A stretch of 64,000 nt of DNA, taken from assembly GCF_002776525.5 (NCBI RefSeq), contig NC_045439.1, positions 119,455,100 to 119,519,099 on the forward strand, written 5' to 3'. A program made the translations under genes and the position numbers. Below the pieces are notes generated by a model. That model searched no databases. It saw nothing but the letters and a program-made list of their open reading frames with translations, and was not told the DNA's origin. The first letter of the stretch is position 1; every line of letters begins with the position of its first letter. The stretch is from Piliocolobus tephrosceles. Taxonomy: Eukaryota; Chordata; Mammalia; Primates; Cercopithecidae. Positions 46,831-61,059 of the stretch are shown here, piece after piece.

Positions 46831-48146
46831 CTATTTCCCCAGTTTCTCAGGAAAGAAGCTGAACTCCACCAAGGAGAGAATTACATAGCACTGGTCATTC
46901 AGAGAAAAGTAGTCTGAAAGCATTTATAGCCATTAATAAGCAAATTTTCATTCATCTCATCATAGCTGGATAAAATGTACTATTTTGTAACTTTAAAAGA
47001 ATGGTTAAGATATACAATGAAATCTATTAAGTGCCTTTCAGACATGTACAATAATCCTATTAACTTTGAACTTAGAAATTCTATTAGGATTGTCAAATAA
47101 TTGATACTTACCACCACAAGGATTCAAATGGAACCCCAGTGATGTTGCATCAATAGTGTATGTTCCCACATGAATAAGAGCAAATTCTTGTCAGTAAAGA
47201 TGCTCTAGTTTAGGTATTATTAGAGCTCCATGTGTATTGTAAAACCTACACACAATTTATCACGTTGAAATGTATAGATTTCATATAGTACATGGAATGC
47301 ACAGGTGACAAAGATAAACAACAATAAATTTCACAAAATGTAAGTAAAATGACTGTGTATGACTCAGATATGTCTCCCTTTTGAGACAAATGGCATATTT
47401 GTAAAAAGTAAAAATTTCTAGTGCACAAATAGATTTTTAAGAATTTTGATCAGTATTGCCTATTTAATTGCTTCATTTGTTATTTTAAAAAAATAGTAGT
47501 AGGGTGCAATTTACCCAAAACAAGTACTTGGTTTACAGGGTGACACCAATTCACTTCAAAGCAATTCTGATCATACACAATTTATCCATGTAGAATGATA
47601 TTCTAAATATCCAATTCTACATATATTGTAGTAAAGGCCACAAACTTGGTGAACAAAACTATCTGTGAGAAGATCTTGGTGTATAGCCATTTAGAATCAC
47701 AAAGTATTTTGTTTGAAGTAGATGGAGAAATTAAAATATGGACTAAAAATGGTAACTGATATAGAAAATGTCTACATGCTAATAAAATGCTTATATTTAT
47801 TCAGACTCAAACAAAGCAAATATTGGTCACCTTATTTTCAAATATGTAATCCACAATTGTGGGAGAACCTGGAGAAGTAAAGACTGGATATGGGAGACAG
47901 AGGTTCAGAGAAACAGTGACTAACAAAACAGTCTGCTAAGCCAAGTACTTCTAAGCATAAGTGGGTCCACCAACGGGAAAGTTATGGGGAAATGTATGAG
48001 AACTTGTGTATTTTGTATAGCTATCACCTCCGTGAGTCCACAGCTATACATGTGGTAGTAGCCATGGACCCATCCTGTTAGTCAATAATAGATGAAAAGA
48101 CCTGCTCAGTTAGCAGGAGAAAGAAAAGACAAACTACAACTTATCG

Positions 48147-48147
<1 letters not shown>
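46831..48147. other. unassigned
   Basis: No gene or repeat recognised. Confidence 0.45.
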
Positions 48148-48183
<36 letters not shown>

Positions 48184-48188
48184 CCCCC
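48148..48188. repeat. 35-base poly(C) tract plus GCCCCC
   Basis: 35 uninterrupted C at 48148-48182, then G and five more C. Its complement could form G-quadruplexes and this strand i-motifs. It lies in ordinary AT-rich DNA with no CpG island. Confidence 0.95.
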
Positions 48189-51100
48189 GTGTCTGTCTGC
48201 AAGGACATCTAACCACAGAATGACCTTTGGAGAGTTTCACATCCACCTTCAGAGTTTAACCTCCACCTTCCCAACTTTGCATAAGTTCCTTTTTTTGCCA
48301 ACTCTTAACCAGACTCATAAGCAGAAGGGGATTCTGGAAATGTAGCTCCCAGATTAATCAAGAAGCAAAATATACCAAAGTACCTATCAAAGTTAAGTGC
48401 CACTGTCTTACATAAAATTACAAACATATTCTCATTTATAATTTATATTATTGCTTCAAATAAAATTAAGCAATAATTTATTACAGTTTTATTTTTAACA
48501 AAGAAACAAAGGATAGGATATAGCCCTTCCACTGATGTAAATTTCAAAATTTACAAATTTTAGACCCTCTTCCAAAATAAAAATACTGCCACTTACCGTG
48601 TGATAGAAAAGCAAATTTTTTATCTGTATTTATGTTACCCTGAGAAAATCAAAGTTAATTTTAGTTCAATTATTAGTTTTGTAACTTCTTTCTTACTCTA
48701 GAAATTAATTTGTTATATATCATTAATCAATAATACATAAGTAGGAGAGTATGTATTTTGTAATGTTTAGCATGTAAGTACAAGATATTAACTTAGCCTC
48801 TTGGAGAAAATCTTGTTGAATTTTAGAACTACCTTATGACTTTGAATGACCTTAACTCTTTTTTACTTCTTCGACAAAACACATCTAACTGAATTGTTTG
48901 TATTGAAATTCACAGAAAGTAATAAGCTAAAATACTTTAATTCCAGAAAATGGGTCAATTTGAAAGATCTCAGGCACATTTGACACGTTGTTGCTGCACA
49001 TACTTGTACCCTTTTTGTTCATATTTGTTTGTGTTCAAGGAAAGGAAAAGAGGAAAACCCATACACCTTGTTGCTCTGTGAATTCTCCAGCCTGCAAGTG
49101 TCTGAGAAGCTGCCAGGACCTTTTATTTGTTTTGTAATCTTTAAGCTCTTTAAAAGGACCTTGACATTCTGCTTACCTTCTTCATTTCAGCTACCTATTA
49201 AACATCAGCGTTTAATGATTTTCTAACGATAACTGTAAAATTGCTTTGCTCATCCTTCTGATGTCACAGCCTTTATAACACAATTCTTGCCCTTCTTTAT
49301 TTGCTCTAGGGTGACATTGAGAGTACGAATATCAGAATCCTTTTTTGTTTTCTATTCCATTCCCTGGACACATAGCACTCCTTCCAGAATCCTTATGTTC
49401 CCTCAAATTCGCAAAACTGCCCCCTGACTGTAAGTCATTACCCACAAAAAAAGTCATTTGGTGAGCTGATTTTCTCTCTCATGCACAGCGCATACAAAGC
49501 ACCTCATTATATCTTGGTATGGCCTAGTAAACTGCAGAGATGTGGTGGCCACTGAGGAGCCTCTGCACTTCACAGTCCCTGATGAAGAAAGAGCCTCTGC
49601 AGTTTCTTCATCCTTTCACGTGCACTTCTTTAAGGAAAATAATCTCTAAGATGAAGAAGTCTTGCAGGCAACTGAAATAATTCCCTTTCTCCCCATACCC
49701 TCACTCTTATCACTCACTTTGTCAGTCCCCTTCTGCAGTCATCCAACACCCCCTTCCTGAAATTAATCTCACACAGATTTCTTACTCATTCATTGAACCT
49801 CTAAAGGAAATTGTTTGTATCTAGTAAGCTCTTTTCATATATTTCTCATCCTCCCTGGGAAAAGATTTTATTGATCCATGAATGTCATGACATTTCCAAG
49901 ATGATGGCAGTTACAGAATTTTTATCATGAGCAAGGCTTGGTTTGGGACAAGACAGAAGACAGATGGGGAACTGTTGATGTCACATATTATGTACCACAG
50001 AATATGGGGGTATCAGAGAGCACATGTGCATATGTCAGCAAGGTTCAGTAAGAGATCAACATCTGAAAATAAAACTGAGCTAACAATGAAGCAGTGAGGA
50101 AACAGGGTATTTATTCATAAGAGAAAATTAAAACAACCATTAAAATTGCAGGTGGAACTTTGGGTTTGGAACTGACATTTTATGTCAATAAGCAATAATT
50201 ATGGTAGAGTGTGTTTCCATAATGCATGTAAGTAATTTGCACATGGATAATTATTTTGCATTATTACTCAACAAGAGACCTATTATTTTTCCATGCAATA
50301 AGAAAACAGCATATTTGTAAGTAAGGCCAGTGGAATTGTATATTAAATTTTGAGAAAGAGATATTCATATAGGACAGTTTGGTGCCTGTGGTAAATGAGG
50401 AAAGAGAGAGGAAAGAAGAGTGAGGTTCTGGGAGACTGGAAGTTAAATCAAGATATTGGAAGGCGATTGAAAAATTGGGGACTATAAAACCAGTAAAACA
50501 TAAGAAGGGAAACTTGCTTTTATAAAGAATGAGTATTTTTTTGCTTTGATTTCCATGAAGTACATGAAAATAAAATTATTCTTGACTGTAGTTCACCCAA
50601 AGGTTTATTGACCTTAGCTTTACAGCATTTGGATAAAGAGCTTATAAAATGCCTATCATTCATAGGCCTGAGGAGCAAGAATTCTGCCTAGGGTAATAAC
50701 TCAGGTGTCTGCCATTGACAAAAGTTGGCTGCTAGATTTCTTTGCAATGCAGTTTACTTAAGTGATTCTGCAAATTATCTGTTCCTGCTATGTCTATCAG
50801 TAAGGCATTCTCAAACAAGTGTAATTTTCAGTGAATAAGCAGTCTTGGCAATCAAGTATAAAAGAAAAAAGCAGGAGGAGAGGGGAGGGCAGAAGCAAAG
50901 AATGCCACTCTAATCAATTCTGCCTTGGAGCGGAGACTCCTACCTAAATAACATGAGAGTTAATCAGCATTTTATGTTAGGTATATAGAAAAAAATTGTC
51001 AATTTTTTATTGCAGTACAGATATCAAAGTAATGTTTCCATTACTGATTGGCTTCAGACAGTGAATATGTTCCATCACAATGTAGCCACCACAGCTATTT

Positions 51101-52490
51101 CAGTTTATTTTGAAATAAAAGAACATACCTTATGAGATACCATAACAAAATATCATTTTAATATTCAGCCTTCTCAGTTTTTTTTTCCTTTCAAGTTTTA
51201 ATTCTAAGGAGTACTTCCTTGTGAAACAACCAAGAATTGTCTTAAGACAGGAACACTCCAGAATTAGGTTTTGGGAGAGTGTCAAAATCTCATTCTAATA
51301 GTAGGTAGCTATGAGAGAATTGTTCATGTCATCCTACAAATACACAATGAGCATAGATTATATTCTAGACAATATTATATTGTTTTGTCATATATGGAGA
51401 TGACTAAGGCTGGCTTCTAGACTTCAAGCGATGATAATACAGTTGGCCTTGTCCTAGGACCTTTACAATTGCCCTGCCTTCTTTTTAGTTCATCATTATG
51501 TGTACAGATAATTTATCTGGCAAATTATAAGGCACAGGAACAGGTATTTTCCATTGAATTTTTACAAGTGTGATGAAAAAAATTCCCCGACATAAGTATC
51601 AAAGTATCAATATGAGTTTGAAAAAGTCATATTGCAAAACTGTAAGTGAATTATTTCTAGGAAATTTACACCTGCAAAAAGGATACTTACTGTCCAAGTG
51701 GCAGCTCTTTAGTAAACTCTACACATTTGATTTCTTAGAGTTATTTATTAATCCAAATCCAGCTTTCTTACCAACTCCCAGGCTGAACAATTTTAGCTGG
51801 GAAGAGATGTGGCCAACTTTCTAGGGCTGACTTTGATCCAGTAGAACATGGCTTTTACAAGCATTTACTTTACCAACTGGGAGCTCAGTCCCCTTCCCTG
51901 TGAAAAACGCCCAGGTAAGTCCAAGGTAAAATTTCAGCTCTCATCTACTAGAATGAAAAAGGAAGAGATGGTCAACATAATCAGCCCAATCCAGCAATTT
52001 CTAGAGCAAGATATTCACCCTTTGAACTTTTATGTGTTTCAACATTCCCAGGACTCCCATTGTTCAGACTGCCTGTATGTGGGGTGGTAAGGGTGGAGGG
52101 ACTGCCTGGTTCATTTAAGCACATGTTGACCAGACACCTATACAGAGCAGACTTTTTCTTACATCAGAAACAAAAACTTTAGTAATTCTAGTTTAAATGT
52201 GATTGAGCAGAATCAGAGATGCAGTTTATTCTCTCCTAATTTTTCTCTATTTTTAGCCTCACTTAGTGACAGGTCTGTTGCACAGGAGTGGGCTCTTACT
52301 CAACACATCTGCTCCCCATGTGTTGCTGAGTCACACATACTTTTTTCATTACCAAAAGTAACAAATATTTATTTTCTCCTTGACAGTCCCACAGAGTTAT
52401 TGCAACAGAGGGAAAAACAAGTGGGATTCCATTCAACTTGGCTCATATAAAGATCCTTATTGGTGCTTGTGCCTCCACTACTAAGAGGCT
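48189..52490. other. 4.3 kb of unassigned sequence
   Basis: No gene or RNA is recognised on either strand. Frames at 49029-49226, 51570-51824, 51848-52090 and 52199-52450 lack domains and codon continuity. I see no clear repeats, so this may be the least repeat-disturbed part of the window. Confidence 0.45.
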
Positions 52491-52494
52491 TGTG

Positions 52495-52588
52495 GAAACC
52501 TTGGAACATGTACAAAGTAGAGCAATGGAAATGACTGGGAAAGAGGATCTATGAGAAAGACTAAAAGAATTGATATGGGTGTAGAAAT
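52495..52588 (+). repeat. possible L3/CR1 LINE 3' fragment
   Basis: 'gtacaaagtagagcaatgga', 'aatgactgggaaagaggatc' and 'tatgagaaagactaaaagaa' resemble the CR1/L3 end ('gagccactaaaatgat', 'acctatgaggaaaggctgaa'). Very old and short. Confidence 0.5.
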
Positions 52589-55500
52589 AAAATTGTGTGG
52601 AATTACAGATACACTGTTTCAGGTAAAAAAAAAAAAATAGATAATAGCCTACAGCTGAGTTTCCTCTAAAGCAAGCTTTATAAACCAGAGACAGGCTTCA
52701 GGGAACTTTTGAACCCCTCTCTCACATATTATATCCAAATAAATCTTTAATTTTTGTATGAGCCTCAGATGTAATCATGCAATATTATCTTAAGGTAATG
52801 ACATAAATTATGTTTTTCTCACGATGATGTCAGAGGGCAGAGGTGAAACACTAGGCTTTTCTACTCTTTGTGATTTTGTATTAGTAATTCTTTAATTTGC
52901 CTATTGCAGCTTTGGACTTGCACATCAAACCATGTCTGACCTAGAGGACAAGGAGTGAAAATGAATAGTCTAGCCCACATCGTTTCTCTGAATCAGTTTT
53001 ATAATTGAACTGCACTTTAAACCTTATCTTTAGTCTTCTCACAAGTCTTATAAATGAATGTCACCCTGATTTGATTGACTGATCTTCGTTTCACACCCTT
53101 CATAAAGTAGTCCAAAATAGCTGCTGGAAAACACTACAAACCTGCTGAGTTTTAGCAGTCGTCAACTTCATATTGTCAGAATTTCTTGTGGGTGAGTTAT
53201 AATTAGGTTTATTTATTAACTATAAAAGCTCCTGAAAGAAAATACCACAAATCATGCCATAGCCATCTTATCTTGTCACTGCTTCTCTCTTAGGAAAGAC
53301 AACATCTTATCCACTGTCATTAAGGATCATTGCTTAGAAAGGAATTTTAGGAACTAAAAAGATTGACTTCATACTGTGACAGTGAATTTGCCTTTTCTTT
53401 AAACTGGCTTATTTGCTATCTTAATTGCATATGTGTGAAATCACAAACATTCACAAAATAGGCTCTACAAAGGCATATTTGCTAGTATAATGATCGCTTT
53501 GCTTATATAATCTGGGAATGGACTTAGCATCATTACACACATTCTGAAAGAAAAAAAAAAATCCTTCTATCAAGGTGGCCTAAATCAAAAAGAATGTTAG
53601 CTGACTTGAACATCAGCTGCTGCTTCATGACCTTGATTGCGTTTAGATCACCTACATTCCCCCTGCTTCAGAAGAACCCACATTATGCTAATGACCCTAC
53701 TTCCCAAAATATCTAACCCTCTCACATCTAGTTAAGCTAGTGCTATTCCAAAAACATAGATCACCCAAATGCTCAGGTGCTTACAGAAAATTCACCCTTT
53801 CTAATAAGTCATTTTAGCTTGCCACTGCAAGTGTTCATGCATAAAACATACAAGCTGAACTCAAGAATTTCTGTAAAAATATGTGCCCCAGAATATTTTT
53901 CACAACTTAAAAATCATGTATTTTAAATTGAACACCCAATGTAATGTGGGAGCATAGCAGCTTTTAAGACGTAGTTAAATACTTTAAAGAATTATTTTTC
54001 TACCTGTGGCTTAGCTAATGCAATCTGTGTTACTTTCCAAAAGCTATTAAATAAAAACGTAAAATTTCTTTCACTTTTACATGTAAAACTCAACTTTCTG
54101 CTCAAATGTAAACTCTCTGTGGGGATAGGAAACACAATTTCAAAATGTAATCTGTTTTCTAGTCTTAAAAAATCATCTGACAGCTCTCCAAATGCAAAGT
54201 ACATATACATTTCAAAAGTTAACCTTCAGGAAGTATAAATAGAATAGAGAAGCACCTTGCTGTCTCATTGTGTGTTCAAACAGTGTAAATTGATTCAAAA
54301 TCTATTAAGATTAATCTTTCAAAATTAATACTCTGTGGTTCGAAGGTTATTGAGCTAGTTTCCCTTCATACCTTGACATGTTTTATCATATCTCAAAAGT
54401 ATCTTAAGGGTTCACATACTATCTGATGTTTATGTAGGTTACTGGCCCATTCCATTCATCGGCAACTCAAGCTATTTCTTGTCAGACAGAAACTGATAAA
54501 ACTTCAATAGTATTCAAGAACCTTTTCCAGCAAAGTAAAAATCCCATTGCCATATAGTAGCATTAAAAAAAAATCGTAGTCCAATGTATTATGAATGCCT
54601 ATTTTCATAAACAGGCTTTTAGTTGAATGTGTAAGCACATAGTACTATGTCTGAAAGCTAGCTACTAAGAAAGATACTCTTATAAGAGTATCTTTAAGTA
54701 TACATCAATTCAAGAAAAATGGTATGGCAGAAAAGTAGTTGTGAAATGAATGTGAGCAATAAAGGCAACCAATAGGAATAACTCAGGTCACAAATATTTG
54801 TCTCAAGAATAGGATTTTGGCAGAATTCCCAGATTATAATTTCAGCTCTCTATTCAAATTTGCAATCATAAAGAAATCCAACAATGATAACACATTGTCT
54901 TTTTTCCCTAATGAAACAGCCATATATTTGAGACATATTTTTGTCTGAAATGAAATAAGATTCTGATAGACCTGGAAAAACATGTGCACAAAAAATTTGA
55001 CTATTTTTAACATTGTTGTATCTCATGAAATTAAGTTGATAACAAAACCCATGGACTATGCCTTCATGGAGGGGGTAGAGAGCATTTACTGGGAAGACAA
55101 TTGCCACTAATATTTTTGAAATTCCTCAGAAACTTAGAAACAAAAACATTATTAAAATCTCTTCTCCAGGAAGTTATGTTTTCATAAGTTAAAGTAATCC
55201 ACCGTTAAACATTATTCCATTATTCTTGTCCTTAAACATTATCCACTCCTTCTTCTGGTGAAAGACAAATGCTGCTCAGACAGGAATTCTTGAAGCCTGG
55301 TGTTCACATGGATAGGGGAATGTGTCTAGCCGACCATGTAAGTAAGGACCCTGCAGCGAGCCACAGCATAGACTGAAGAGATCAATTTCTTGTCTTCAAA
55401 AAACACATATTCTTGATGTTCACTGCAGGTGTCAGAAGCAAACTTCAGTGAGAGTGAGACTAAAACTATCTTCTAAGGAATGATAAGAAATATTTTGTTA

Positions 55501-56329
55501 ACAATCATGTGAGATTGGAAAGTAGCACTCTTAGAAAAAGAATTTCATGCTATCATATACCATCTGTTTAAAATAATGAAACCATTTTAGAAGCAAGAAA
55601 TGTCAAGAAGTGTCTTTTATTTGACTATTGTAAGTAATCCAAAAATTGTTTATGTCCAAATTACTAAGCAATATTGTATACACCTGGAGTCAAAGTATTA
55701 TACACTGCTATACTATACCAGGTCTATAGGTAATGCATTTATGTATTACATGCCTATCCAGTTAATGGTTTACAATTTCTTTTATGTAGTATTATTTTGA
55801 AATGTATTTAGGTATCGAAATGAAATGTTTTCAAAAGAAAGATCCGCTAAGCAAAAGAGAAAACTCCTATAGTAGGAGTTCCATTTGAGCTCCTTCCCTA
55901 CTTGTCAGGGAAAACTAACAAAAAATATATAAGTAAATAAACATTTAGCAAAAAATAATACAATCCACTGACCTTCTGGTAATCTTTTATTTAGGAGTAT
56001 GAGGTGAAACAAACAAGAGAATATGAAGGAGGAAAATAAGATGGAGGAGAACAAAGTTTTCAGAAGTGCTTATTAGAACTATTGCATGCCAAATATCTAC
56101 TCTATGGGAAAAGCAAATTTCACAATATTTTTATCAATTCTGTATTCACACATCTGATCAAGGTAACATCTTAAAATGGGTAGATGAAATAATGACATGA
56201 AAAAACAAAAAGAGAACCCAAAGATAAGTTGATATAAATGTCAATGTAATTCATCTAAAAATCTCATTCATGTTGAGACTCTAATTCAGCAAGAAGTGTT
56301 AACTCTAGTTAAAAACAAATTAATCAAGT
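52589..56329. other. 3.7 kb unassigned, contains a 26-bp palindrome
   Basis: No gene is recognised. A perfect palindrome lies at 54670-54695 (listed separately). A TATA-like 'agtataaatagaa' at about 54231 has no gene attached. Confidence 0.45.
54670..54695. repeat. 26-bp perfect palindrome
   Basis: AAAGATACTCTTA at 54670-54682 is directly followed by its exact reverse complement TAAGAGTATCTTT at 54683-54695 with no spacer. It could extrude as a short cruciform. No function is indicated by context. Confidence 0.95.
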
Positions 56330-56425
56330 CTAGTATCACAGATTAGTAAATCGAGGCCCACCCAAGGTCATATAGTTAATATGTGGCAGAACTGAGATTT
56401 TATTATGCAGTACTGGAATTAGAAA
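56330..56425 (-). repeat. MIR SINE fragment, minus strand
   Basis: 'agattagtaaatcgaggccc', 'acccaaggtcatatagttaa' and 'atgtggcagaactgagattt' follow the reverse MIR core. Confidence 0.75.
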
Positions 56426-56812
56426 TCAATTAGAGTCCCTCGATAAAGATTGAGTCTTTGCAAGCATCTTCCAGTTTGGTATAGAAGTGGGTTAAACAAT
56501 AAATGTTGATTAAGAAAAATACCTAGAAACCCCAGAAATACTACTTAAACTTCAAGGAAGATGAGTGCTGATTTATCCCACAATCTCTAACCAGATATCC
56601 CCCTTTAATTCCTACAACCTAAGATTTCATTTTTTCTTTCCATGAGATACTGCTTCCAGGGGAGTTTAAAAAGAAGCAAAGACCCTTTCAGATTACTAAT
56701 TCTAAGCATGTAATATGCCCTCATGATAATTACACTTCTCTTCACTTTCTCCACTGCATTTCACCTGAATGGAGCTGGAACTAGATCTATAAGCAATCAT
56801 AGTATATCCAAT
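56426..56812. other. unassigned
   Basis: Nothing recognised. Confidence 0.45.
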
Positions 56813-56952
56813 GAGAGATTCTTTATTGTTATTTTAATTAATTTTGTCACCCAGGCTGGAGTGCAGAGGTGTGATCATAGCTCATTATAACCCCAGAGTC
56901 CTGGGCTCAAGCCATCCTCCCACCTGAGCCTCCCAAAGAGAGACTCTATATT
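56813..56952 (-). repeat. 5'-truncated Alu right monomer (J-like), minus strand
   Basis: 'gtcacccaggctggagtgca', 'gaggtgtgatcatagctcat', 'gtcctgggctcaagccatcc' and 'tcccacctgagcctccca' correspond to the reverse of the Alu right monomer only. GAGAGATTCTTTATT at 56813-56827 and GAGAGACTCTATATT at 56938-56952 (13 of 15 identical) are a probable old target-site duplication, so the half-Alu inserted already truncated. Confidence 0.85.
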
Positions 56953-59189
56953 TAAATCTAGGATTAGGCATATCTACCCCTGGGTAGCTTTAAGGTGAGT
57001 TGACCAGAAAAATAAATTTCCTTTTTTTTAAGGTTCTACCATTTTTTGAAACTAAATATATGTAACATAAAAATTGAAGGAACAGTGAGGTAGAGGGAAA
57101 ATATAGTGGCATTCTTTATTTTTATTTGTTAAATGAGGCAATCTGATTCACAAGAGGAAAATGTAAGGTCTTTATGAAATGCAGCAGTAGTACTCAAGGT
57201 AATTTGGATTTTATATTAGATATCACAGATGTTAAGCGCATGCCCAATAGGTAATAATCTATTTAGGGAATAAACAACTTCAGTCTGTTTTAAAAGTATT
57301 TATATGTTTTATTTTATGACTAAATATTATCATTGAGCTAAAATAATTTATACAGCTACAAACATGAAAACATTAACTGTGGATGTAATTCAAGCAAGTG
57401 CAAGTATCACCTGTCAGTTGGCTGTTATGAAAACAAATTATAATTAAAACAAACTTAAATTAATTCAATTTCTCTAAAATTCTTTGCAAATACAGTACAG
57501 CTATTTGAGAAATGAAAACTAATTTGACTTCCATTACTCATAATTAGCATTCGTTAATAAGGCAAGAACTTTTAAACAAGCTATAGCATCTCTGCCTCCA
57601 AGAGTAGAAGGACTGACTTTTATTACATTTAAAACATAATTGGTAGCTTAGATAACTTACCTAAATCAATCCAGCATTTTGAAATTTTGAAAAGAACTTA
57701 GCTGCTCTGGGCTGTGATCGTCCTGAAGAAAAACTGTCTACTTTCTGTTCCCAAATAGCCCACACAAAGACATCAAAAACTACTAACTGAAATGTTGTGA
57801 TAATTTGAAGGCTTTCTTATCTTATTTTTGTGTAAAAATCAACATGTAATAGACAAGGAAAGTTTAGTCGGCTCTTTCAATTTTGCAGGTACCTGAAACA
57901 TTCTTGTATACCTTCAGAGAATGAGGCTAGATGAGAAAAGAGGGTCATTTTATGCGTAAGATGTGGTTAGAATTTAATTTCCTTTTAAAATTTATTTTGA
58001 GCAAAGGAAGCTTTACTTAAACACACTGTGTGATTCCACTGGATTGTCACAGACTTCCCTCATCTGTCCAATTGTTCTGCTCACAGCATTCAGGAAACGC
58101 TGCTCGCCATCTCTCTTGTTCAGTTATGTCATTCTTCCTCTCTCTTCTTGTTCAAAGGCTCTTGAAATCTCTTTTCTTAATACAGATTTCTATGACGAAG
58201 AAATACAAAAGAAAGAAAGCTAATCTTTCTGCCCCTAATTTTTTTCTCACTAGCACATTTCTACTATACAGCAAAACCACTCCTGGATTAGTGCTTGTAC
58301 TTTAGCACTTTCCTATCAGTGCTTGCATAAAATGAGCTATAAATGCTTCATCCAAAATAGATGGTGACTTTTTAGGCTTTATATAACCACGTTCTTTTAT
58401 ATGTTAATCCATAAAAGTTCTCTTCATTTGAGATACCTTGAGATCAAGGACATTATCATTTTGAAATAATTCTGTGGATCCCATAGAAAATGTTCATGTG
58501 ACATAAAAAACAGCACGCTATACAATTTGCACTAAATCTGCTCAGCACAATATCTAAAAGTTTGCAGAGACTTGGAGCTAAATTGGGTGAGCTGGTGATT
58601 ATACTTGGTTTAAACCAACAGCAGAGATTCACTAGCCAAACGAAGTGAACGCCTCATGTTGTTAATGTATAGTTTTAAACAACAAAACTACAACAAATAC
58701 ACTTATCGAGTTCTATGTCAGTAAATTATAAAATCTAGAAGTTGAGAAGGAAGTCAAATATGTTGATTCTCACATTGACCAGAAAATAAAATATAGAATG
58801 AGAGGGTTTGAAAAAAGAAAAAAAAAAAAAAAGGAAATAAGAATGATTTTTAGGCCTTCCAGGGACCATCCCACAATATTCTGCTAGATTTCAAAAAGCA
58901 GATATAATTAATTGCCCACAGACGTTCATTTAATCAGGTGTTTTTCATCAAATGTCTCCCTAGAATTTAAAGCTGATTGCTGTCCTAAAATGCTATGATA
59001 CGTACCACAGGCTCTGAAAGATCCATCTGGTATACGTAAGTCAATATGCATTTTGGAAGGCTCAAGGCATCTTCAAAAGTCAAAACCAACAATCTACTAT
59101 CTGCAGTTTACAAACTAAATCGTACTGGTATTTTTGCCTGCATTAGCCAATTTACACTTCATGATAATGTAAACTAATAACTAGAACAA
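56953..59189. other. unassigned AT-rich sequence
   Basis: No gene or clear repeat. An A-rich run lies at about 58813-58833. The 91-codon frame at 58030-58305 shows no motif. Confidence 0.45.
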
Positions 59190-59335
59190 ATCACTAGTTA
59201 TTTTCCATTTTACAAATATAAATTGGGTCCAGAAAGGATAAGTAATTTGTCCAAAATTATATTTCCTAAGAATAGCAGGACTGGGAAATGAATTCAGAAC
59301 CTGAGTATTTAGTCATTTTGCTCATCTGAATCTCA
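59190..59335 (-). repeat. MIR SINE, minus strand
   Basis: 'ttttccattttacaaatata', 'gggtccagaaaggataagta', 'atttgtccaaaattatattt' and 'gaatagcaggactgggaaat' followed by 'gaattcagaacctgag' follow the reverse MIR pattern. Confidence 0.75.
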
Positions 59336-61059
59336 CAAAGCTTTTGAACAAAACCTTATTCAACATGATTGGCACTAGAAGTTGATCATTTACTCTCAGA
59401 AATCAGTTAAGGTAAGAAATTATCTTAAAAAATTTACAGGATAGACAGACATGGAGAAATAAATGGATATATTAACAGATTTATTTGTAGATATTTTAAT
59501 ATATGGCCAAACTTTTTCTGTGGTGGGTAGCCTATTTTGTGCTCCCCACAAAGCACACACTGAGATAAGGATAAAGCACAAGTGACTCATTTGAAAGTGG
59601 TCCCAGAAAGCACAACGAATAAAATAGGGAAGATGATTTAGAGAAGGGGAGAAAGGTCATCAAGGTATAGGTTTAGCTGTGAAAACTTAAATTCAATCGC
59701 ATTTAAAACTCTCTGAGGAGCTGTGTGGTATTTCAAAACTGTCCTAAAAATAATAACAATAAGAAATTTTAAAAAGATAGAAAGCTGGCTGTATATTTAT
59801 TCATTGATTTCCATGCCTCATTGAATGAAAGTTTTACTTGGAAGCATTAAACCCCTAGCACTTTAGGTGGCCTTGGTGCTGGACTGAGCAAGCTTCTGTA
59901 TCTCTAAGAGAAATTATCAGGCAGAGAGTCAAAGGAATGCAGGCATGTGGCATGTCATGCTGTAAAACTGCTGGGCACTGTCTACTGAAAGTGCAAGTGA
60001 ACACAGAAAAGCTGTGGATGGAGCATGAAGTGTCAACAGTGTCTGCTACTACTATGAGCAGTAGAGGAGAGTTCCTGGTTGGAATTTCTCATCATTTTTC
60101 TTGCTTAACCCACAGCTCTTCCCTATTTTTGATAAATATAATTTTATGTTCCCTTAAAATGAAGTAAGAAATTAAAGATACTTGGAAAGAAAAGTGTAGA
60201 ATCCTTTAGGTAATTTATTTTTTCATACTTTTATAAACTTTCCCAAACCTTTACATCATTTTACCCTCAACAAATTCTACAGAATGCTTTTCGGAAATGT
60301 TCTATAATAAATCTTCCTAACAACTCAAACAACAACTTTATTTCATTCTGCAATATTTCAACTGTATACAAAATAATTTCTTAAAAATAGATATGACTCT
60401 TGGTAAATATATAATTTAGCTGGTTGGGTGGCTAAGGCAGATGAATCATCAAGATTTCTGCTTGCCTTGGACATTAGGTGCTATGTTTACCAATGAAGTT
60501 AAGACCATGGGCTAACCTTGTGGGTATTTTTTAAGTGGAAATTGCCACTGTTGCTGGTATTTACTGCTGCTGGGAATCTTACTCTCAGTCCCAGAAAAGG
60601 TTCATCATTATTTACATTTTACAAAATAAAATGCAAAGAAAAATTGATTCACTGTGTGGTCTAAAAAGGCCACACTATTGCCATGTACACTTACACCCAG
60701 GTCACCAGAAGGCACACCCATGGCTAATTGATGAGGCAAGTCACCCATTCATCTAAACAGTGAGGCAATGTGATTATAAAAATGTTAGATAATTAAATAA
60801 ATAATTAAATATATTGATGTCATTAATCCGTGTAATCACAGCCTTAAATAATGACTAAAATATATTACTTTTGTAAGAATGAATCACAAATCTTTGCCAA
60901 AAATATAAAGTGGGCAAGCATGTCAGCCTTGCTGTCTTCTCCTTTCTTGATACTTCACTCATGTTTAGGCACTTTTGACCCTTTGTCTGTCCCACCTCAA
61001 ATACTCCTCCTTCCATCATATGGAATAATTGCTAGGAAGCAGGCACTCATTTCGGGACT
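59336..61059. other. unassigned
   Basis: No gene or repeat that I can name. The short frames at 59937-60167, 60535-60756 and 60851-61069 lack motifs. Confidence 0.45.
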
